Both the position numbers and the translations under genes were made by a program. Shown here piece by piece: positions 60,237 through 64,000 of a stretch of 64,000 nt of DNA (positions are counted from its first letter, which is position 1; each line of letters opens with the position of its first letter). This stretch comes from Rhodopseudomonas sp. BAL398 (GTDB lineage Bacteria > Pseudomonadota > Alphaproteobacteria > Rhizobiales > Xanthobacteraceae). The DNA lies in contig NZ_CP133111.1 of assembly GCF_033001325.1 (NCBI RefSeq), positions 5,751,001 to 5,815,000 of the forward strand, given 5' to 3'. Below the pieces are notes generated by a model that ran no database searches, had not been told where the DNA came from, and saw only the letters and a list, made by a program, of their open reading frames with translations.

Positions 60237-60605
60237 TTACGAGTGGCCAATCTTGCAGTCGCGTCTGCCGCCGGACTCTGCGCTGGCGCCGTCCAGCGGC
60301 TCGAGCGTTCTGGCGTCGAACTTCAGCCACACAATCCGGCCGTCGGGCGGAAACACCTTGACCATGTAGGTCAGAATCCTGCCTTCGAGATCCTGCGAGG
60401 TGCGGTCGATCCTCAGAATACTGGCTTTCGGATAGCGCGCCTTGATCTTGGCCAATAGTCGCTGCATCGCCGCGGTGGTCTCGACCGGGGCGTCGCCGCG
60501 TAGCGCGCAAGGCGCCGCGGGCGGCGCGTCGATCTGCGCCACCGCCGATATCGGCAGCAGCGCCAGCATCACGGCCGCGAGCGACGATGTGGTGATCCGG
60601 GGCAT
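60237..60605 (-). CDS. Secreted PepSY-domain protein
   Basis: The 122-residue protein has an N-terminal signal peptide (SLAAVMLALLPISAVA, cut near AQ) and a PepSY-like fold (LLAKIKARYPKASILRID, GRIVWLKFDARTLEPL). PepSY proteins are periplasmic and often encoded beside two-component systems whose signal they modulate. I use ATG 60605; a TTG at 60611 is in frame. Two cysteines at either end (PCAL, RRDCKI) could form a disulfide. Confidence 0.8.
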   Translation of the reverse strand: MPRITTSSLAAVMLALLPISAVAQIDAPPAAPCALRGDAPVETTAAMQRLLAKIKARYPKASILRIDRTSQDLEGRILTYMVKVFPPDGRIVWLKFDARTLEPLDGASAESGGRRDCKIGHS

Positions 60606-60766
60606 GATCAATCCTGCATTTGCGAGAGGTGTGGGCCCGCATCACGGGCCAGCAGGACGTCATTCTTGCGCCACGGGACCTTACGGCAAGCTGACGATGG
60701 CTTTCAGGGTCGCGACAGAGCCGCGCTCCTAGTGTCTGCCCGACAATCAATCTTGGGAGACTTCAG

Positions 60767-61246
60767 ATGAGCAGCAAACCATATAGCATTCTCGCACTCG
60801 GCGCCGTTGTCGCCGCGTTGTCGTTTCCGGCCTTGGCGCAAGGTCCGGGTCCTGGCGGCCCCGGTGGCGGGCCGGGCTTCGGCAGGGGCGGCGGGGGAGG
60901 CAGCCAGATGGGCGTCCTCACCGCGCTATGCGCCAAGGAGATCGATGCCTATTGCACCGCGACGCCACGCGGTCCGGCCGCTTGGGTCTGCCTCAAGGGC
61001 CATGAAAAGGATCTCAGCGAAAACTGCGTGGCCGCGGTCGAAGGCACCGGCCCCGACATGGGGCCGGGCATGGGTCCGGTGGCGCGGCTGTGCATGACCG
61101 AAATCGCCGACAATTGCGCCGGGATCGAGCATGGCACCGGATTGGTCCGGCAATGCCTGGACAATTCCCGCAGCAAGCTCAGCGAGGGATGCCGCATGGC
61201 GCTCGACAATACCGGCTGGGGTCGGCGCCGCGCCGGGCCGCAGTGA
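60767..61246 (+). CDS. Secreted cysteine-rich-repeat protein
   Basis: The 159-residue protein has a signal peptide (ILALGAVVAALSFPALA), a Gly/Pro-rich linker at 26-48 and two cysteine-rich repeats of the Golgi CR (GLG1-like) type: LCAKEIDAYC/WVCLKGHEKDLSENC and LCMTEIADNC/LVRQCLDNSRSKLSEGC. It is divergent from the PepSY gene and followed by a shorter relative. A ribosome site (GGGAG) precedes the start. Function is unknown; such proteins are probably exported and disulfide-bonded. Confidence 0.8.
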   Translation: MSSKPYSILALGAVVAALSFPALAQGPGPGGPGGGPGFGRGGGGGSQMGVLTALCAKEIDAYCTATPRGPAAWVCLKGHEKDLSENCVAAVEGTGPDMGPGMGPVARLCMTEIADNCAGIEHGTGLVRQCLDNSRSKLSEGCRMALDNTGWGRRRAGPQ

Positions 61247-61295
61247 TCCGCACAGCCAACCTGATTCTGAGTAACAACGAAAACGGAGAATGACG

Positions 61296-61598
61296 ATGAC
61301 CAAAACCCTACTGATCGCTTCCGCGCTGTTCGCCGCTCTGTCTGTCGCATCGAGCGATCCCGCCGCCGCGCAATTCCGCGGCGGCGGCAATGGCAGTGGC
61401 CCGGTCGGGCAGATGTGCGCCCGCGATATCAACATTCATTGTGCCGGTCTGCGGCACGGTAACCGCGGCGTGCGCAATTGCCTCGTCAGCCATCGCTCGT
61501 CGCTGTCGCGATCCTGCCGCGCCGCGCTCGACGGCACCGGCGGCGGCCGCGGCATGGGACGCATGGGCGGCGGCATGGGGATGGGCCGCTATCGCTGA
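61296..61598 (+). CDS. Secreted cysteine-rich-repeat protein, single repeat
   Basis: The 100-residue protein has a signal peptide (LLIASALFAALSVAS), a Gly-rich linker, one cysteine-rich repeat (MCARDINIHC/VRNCLVSHRSSLSRSC) and a Gly/Met/Arg-rich tail. It looks like a half-size copy of the previous protein, 49 bases upstream, and probably arose by duplication. CGGAG favours ATG 61296 over ATG 61290. Confidence 0.78.
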   Translation: MTKTLLIASALFAALSVASSDPAAAQFRGGGNGSGPVGQMCARDINIHCAGLRHGNRGVRNCLVSHRSSLSRSCRAALDGTGGGRGMGRMGGGMGMGRYR

Positions 61599-61717
61599 TC
61601 CCACGCCATCGCATACGCGCGGTGCCATTACGGGCGCCGCGCGCTTCCGCCTACGGGCGTACCGGCAAACGAAAGACCGCCCGGTCAACATCAGGAGTGC
61701 CGACCGCAGACATAGCC

Positions 61718-61769
61718 AAAGATATATCTGTACAAGTCTGCTACGAGTTCTATCTTAAGCTATATCTTT
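61718..61769. promoter_or_regulatory. Dyad operator candidate upstream of padR
   Basis: AAAGATATA (61718-61726) and TATATCTTT (61761-61769) are perfect 9-bp inverted arms 34 bases apart; AGATATATCT (61720-61729) is itself a perfect palindrome. The second arm ends 13 bases before the padR GTG. AT-rich dyads next to padR genes are commonly their own operators. Confidence 0.6.
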
Positions 61770-61782
61770 TGAAAGGTAGCCC

Positions 61783-62376
61783 GTGGCAGATCAGCGAAAT
61801 TGTGGTTCCGGCGGCGGCTGTGGTGGCCGAGGGCGTGGATTTGGCTGGCGCGGCGGACGCGGCGGCGAGATGCGCGTCGGCCGGATGCTGGCGCAGGGTG
61901 ACCTGAAACTGATCGCCTTGGCATTGATCGAACAACAGCCGCGCCACGGCTACGACATCATCAAGGTGCTCGAGGAAACTACCGTCGGCGCCTACGCCCC
62001 GAGCCCCGGCGTGGTCTATCCGACGCTGACCTTTCTCGAAGAGGTCGGCTTCCTGACCTCGCAGCCCGAAGGCGCCAAGAAGCTCTATGTGATCACCCCG
62101 CGGGGCAGCGCCAATCTGGCCGACAATCGCGCCATCGCCGACGCGGTGCTGGATCGGCTGGCGGCGTTCGGCGCGCGCACATCGATGCTGCTCCAGCGCG
62201 ACAGCGAGGACGCCGAGCGCGCCAATGACGCGCAATCCGATTTGCCGCCCTTGCTACGCGCCGCGCTGATCAATCTGCGCGACGTCGCCGGCAAGCGGCT
62301 GGCCGACAATCCCGACGCCGAAGCCGAATTGGTCGCGATCCTGGCGCGCGCCGCCGGCGAGCTGCGCAAGGCGTGA
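61783..62376 (+). CDS. PadR-family transcriptional regulator
   Basis: The 197-residue protein starts with GTG at 61783 after AAAGG. It has an unusual Gly/Arg-rich N-terminus with two cysteines (C7, C13), then the PadR winged helix (LALIEQQPRHGYDIIKVLEE, VVYPTLTFLEEVGFLTSQ) and a C-terminal helical part. PadR proteins are repressors released by small molecules or stress. The dyad upstream suggests autoregulation, and the downstream Rieske, NifX-like and rhodanese genes are likely targets. Confidence 0.88.
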   Translation: MADQRNCGSGGGCGGRGRGFGWRGGRGGEMRVGRMLAQGDLKLIALALIEQQPRHGYDIIKVLEETTVGAYAPSPGVVYPTLTFLEEVGFLTSQPEGAKKLYVITPRGSANLADNRAIADAVLDRLAAFGARTSMLLQRDSEDAERANDAQSDLPPLLRAALINLRDVAGKRLADNPDAEAELVAILARAAGELRKA

Positions 62377-62404
62377 GCGACCATGACCTAACCGTTTCGA
62401 CCCA

Positions 62405-62427
62405 ATGGCCGCCCGCTGAGCGGCCAT
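62405..62427. other. Hairpin in the padR-Rieske spacer
   Basis: ATGGCCGC (62405-62412), seven-base loop, GCGGCCAT (62420-62427) is a perfect 8-bp stem just before the AGGAG ribosome site (62436-62440) of the Rieske gene. It could stop padR read-through in part or affect translation. Confidence 0.45.
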
Positions 62428-62446
62428 CCGCCAACAGGAGAACGAC

Positions 62447-62977
62447 ATGACTGCCATTCCAGTCGAGCCAAGCCGCCGCGATATCCTCTACATTGCCACC
62501 GGGGCGGTCGCCGCGGTCGGCGCCGCGGCCGTGGCCTGGCCGATGATCTCGCAATTCAACCCCGACGCCTCCACTGTCGCCGCGGGCTTTCCGCTCGAGG
62601 TCGATCTAGCGCCGCTGGCGGTCGGGCAGGTGATCAAGGTGTTCTGGCGCGGCCAGCCGATTTTCATCAATCATCGCACCCCAAAGGAAATCGAAGCGGC
62701 GCAAACCGCCGATTGGCAATCGATGCGCGATCCGCAGCCTGATTCGGCGCGGGTTCTGCCCGGCCACGAACAATGGCTGGTGGTGTCGGCGATCTGCACC
62801 CATCTGGGCTGCATCCCGACCGAGCATCAGGGCAATTTCGATGGCTGGTTCTGCCAGTGCCACGGCTCGCAATATGATTCCTCGGGCCGGATCCGGCTCG
62901 GGCCAGCGCCACTTAACCTGGCGTTGGTGCCTTACGAATTTGTTTCCGACGACAAGATTCGTATCGGCAAGGCCTGA
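62447..62977 (+). CDS. petA: Rieske iron-sulfur protein, PetA-like
   Basis: The 176-residue protein has an N-terminal Tat-type anchor (SRRDILYIATGAVAAVGAAA) and a Rieske [2Fe-2S] domain with C117-T-H119-L-G-C122 and C136-Q-C138-H139-G-S, the cytochrome bc1 type with the disulfide cysteines. In this window no cytochrome b or c1 gene accompanies it. It may be a second, condition-specific bc1 Rieske subunit or part of another electron carrier. The gene follows padR after 70 bases. Confidence 0.9.
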   Translation: MTAIPVEPSRRDILYIATGAVAAVGAAAVAWPMISQFNPDASTVAAGFPLEVDLAPLAVGQVIKVFWRGQPIFINHRTPKEIEAAQTADWQSMRDPQPDSARVLPGHEQWLVVSAICTHLGCIPTEHQGNFDGWFCQCHGSQYDSSGRIRLGPAPLNLALVPYEFVSDDKIRIGKA

Positions 62978-63033
62978 TCTACTCAAATGTTGGCGAGGCC
63001 CGAATGCGGCCCTGCCAAGAATCCCCAGACCCA

Positions 63034-63055
63034 TGCGCCGTAGCGGCGCAATTTT
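63034..63055 (+). terminator. Weak terminator-like hairpin after the Rieske gene
   Basis: TGCGCC (63034-63039), loop GTAGC, GGCGCA (63045-63050) followed by ATTTTG. The stem is short and the next start codon is 19 bases away, so partial attenuation is more likely than full termination. Confidence 0.45.
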
Positions 63056-63068
63056 GATTGGACTCATC

Positions 63069-63482
63069 ATGCGTATCGCCATCGCCAGCCAGAACTTCCG
63101 CACCATCACCGGCCATGCCGGCATGACCCGCCGCTTCATGGTGTTCGATGCCGAGCCGGGCCGCCCGCCGCAGGAAGTGGCGCGTCTCGATCTGCCGAAG
63201 GATCAATCGATCCATGAATTTCGCGGCGAGGGCGCGCATCCGCTGGATGCCGTGCAGGTGGTGATCGCGGGTAGCGCCGGCGCCGGCTTCATCAGCCGGA
63301 TGGCGTCGCGCGGCGTCAAGGCGGTCGCGACCTCGGAGACCGATCCGGCAACCGCCGTGGTCAACTACCTGGCCGGAACGCTCGCCGCGCCCGCGCCCGA
63401 CGATCATGAGGGCCACGCCCATGACGGAAACGAAGGCCATGACAAGGACGGCGGCTGCAACTGCAATTGCGGTTCAAATTGA
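63069..63482 (+). CDS. NifX/NifB-family FeMo-cofactor-binding-like protein
   Basis: The 137-residue protein has the dinitrogenase-cofactor domain (MRIAIASQNFRTITGHAGMTRRF, AVQVVIAGSAGAGFI) and ends in a metal-binding tail with DDHEGHAHDGNEGHDKDGG and CNCNCGSN. Such proteins bind iron-sulfur or iron-molybdenum clusters in nif and other pathways. No nif gene is in the window, so its cargo here is unknown. I use ATG 63069; the longer frame to 62841 lies in the Rieske gene. Confidence 0.82.
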   Translation: MRIAIASQNFRTITGHAGMTRRFMVFDAEPGRPPQEVARLDLPKDQSIHEFRGEGAHPLDAVQVVIAGSAGAGFISRMASRGVKAVATSETDPATAVVNYLAGTLAAPAPDDHEGHAHDGNEGHDKDGGCNCNCGSN

Positions 63483-63512
63483 CGGTGGCCATCGGCGCTA
63501 AGCGCGAGTATG

Positions 63513-63535
63513 CAATTGTCCTCGGTTCAATTGTC
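63513..63535 (+). repeat. Direct repeat CAATTGTC before the rhodanese gene
   Basis: CAATTGTC occurs at 63513-63520 and 63528-63535, 15 bases apart, with a related ACTTGTC after it. It may be an operator of the rhodanese promoter. Confidence 0.35.
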
Positions 63536-63577
63536 GATCACTTGTCGAAAACTCGTTGAACACTTGGAGAACTCGCG

Positions 63578-63955
63578 ATGAAGACAGTCCAGATGATGGT
63601 GGCGGAAGCCGACGCCGAAGTGCCGCGGATCAGCCCGGCCGATGCCAAGGCATTGCTCGGCCAACCCAACGTGCTGTTTCTCGACGTCCGCGAACCGGCC
63701 GAGCTTGCGGCCGCCGGCAAGGTGCAGGGCGCGCTGTCGGTCCCCAGGGGTCTGGTTGAATTTCGCGCCGATCCGGCATCGCCGCTGCACGACGCCGCCT
63801 TCGATCGCGCCAAGACCGTGATCGCCTATTGCGCGTCGGGCGGTCGCTCGGCGCTGGTCGGCAAGACCCTGAAGGACATGGGCTATAGCGACGTGCGCAA
63901 TCTCGGCGCCTTCAAGGGCTGGCTCGACGCCGACGGCGCGACCGAAAAAGTCTGA
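63578..63955 (+). CDS. Rhodanese-like sulfurtransferase
   Basis: The 125-residue single-domain protein has the rhodanese signature LFLDVREPAEL and the active-site loop AYCASGGRSAL with persulfide-carrying Cys85. It is probably a sulfur carrier for cluster repair or sulfide handling together with the Rieske and NifX-like proteins. GGAG precedes the ATG at 63578. No signal peptide is visible. The window ends 45 bases after its stop. Confidence 0.92.
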   Translation: MKTVQMMVAEADAEVPRISPADAKALLGQPNVLFLDVREPAELAAAGKVQGALSVPRGLVEFRADPASPLHDAAFDRAKTVIAYCASGGRSALVGKTLKDMGYSDVRNLGAFKGWLDADGATEKV

Positions 63956-64000
63956 GCCGGCGCACGCCGGAGCTTGGTAGCAACATGGCAGGCCACGTTC

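Overview
The window is GC-rich, densely packed chromosomal DNA of an alphaproteobacterium of the Bradyrhizobium/Rhodopseudomonas group. This follows from the hup/hyp gene order, the N-ATPase operon, NikR beside hupUV and a palindromic repeat (932-957) of a type I associate with that group. A pyruvate formate-lyase activase fragment next to a pyruvate-sensing system suggests a fermentative Rhodopseudomonas palustris-like strain. The strain is inferred, not proven. I saw no tRNA, rRNA, CRISPR array, insertion sequence or phage gene.

Layout. (1) 1-5.57 kb: 3' end of pflA, a small unknown gene, then a BtsS/BtsR (YehU/YehT) two-component system divergent from a CstA/BtsT-type pyruvate transporter, with spaced direct repeats in the shared promoter and a strong terminator after the transporter. 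(2) 5.6-22.85 kb, minus strand: a complete-looking uptake [NiFe]-hydrogenase locus in the order hupUV - hupSLCDF - hupGHIJK - hypABCDE - hupR(hoxA) - hupT. HupUV, HupT and HupR form the H2-sensing relay, and HupR is a sigma54-type activator. I find sigma54 (-24/-12) promoters upstream of both hupS and hupG. HupS carries the six-cysteine pattern of oxygen-tolerant hydrogenases. hypF and hupE are absent. nikR (23.1 kb) is divergent from hupU. (3) 23.7-34.6 kb: an SbcDC/YhaON-like nuclease-ATPase pair, a DUF2254 membrane protein, a membrane-anchored sensor-trehalose-6-phosphate synthase fusion, a CPA1 antiporter and a haloacid dehalogenase. (4) 34.9-40.3 kb: a branched-chain-amino-acid-type ABC importer (binding protein, two permeases, two ATPases). 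(5) 40.65-48.4 kb: an N-type rotary ATPase operon atpDCQRBEFAG whose last gene overlaps a PPK2 polyphosphate kinase gene, with an FNR/FixK-like box upstream. (6) 48.5-56.1 kb: FabI, a MaoC-phosphotransacylase fusion, acetate kinase, a plasma-membrane-type P-ATPase, a PhaC-like hydrolase with a Cys nucleophile and a 70-residue protein. (7) 56.1-60.6 kb: a YeiE-like LysR regulator, a YeiH-type exporter with an elaborate palindromic promoter, then a sensor kinase/response regulator pair and a PepSY protein. (8) 60.8-64 kb: two secreted cysteine-rich-repeat proteins, a PadR regulator with its own dyad operator, an orphan Rieske protein, a NifX-like protein with a His/Cys tail, and a rhodanese.

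Taken together the window looks like an energy-conservation island for low-oxygen life. It covers H2 oxidation, pyruvate uptake, acyl-phosphate to ATP conversion, polyphosphate/ATP exchange and two ATP-driven ion pumps. The co-regulation of sections 5 and 6 is my inference from overlaps and the FNR-like box. The gene identities rest on conserved motifs read from the translations.
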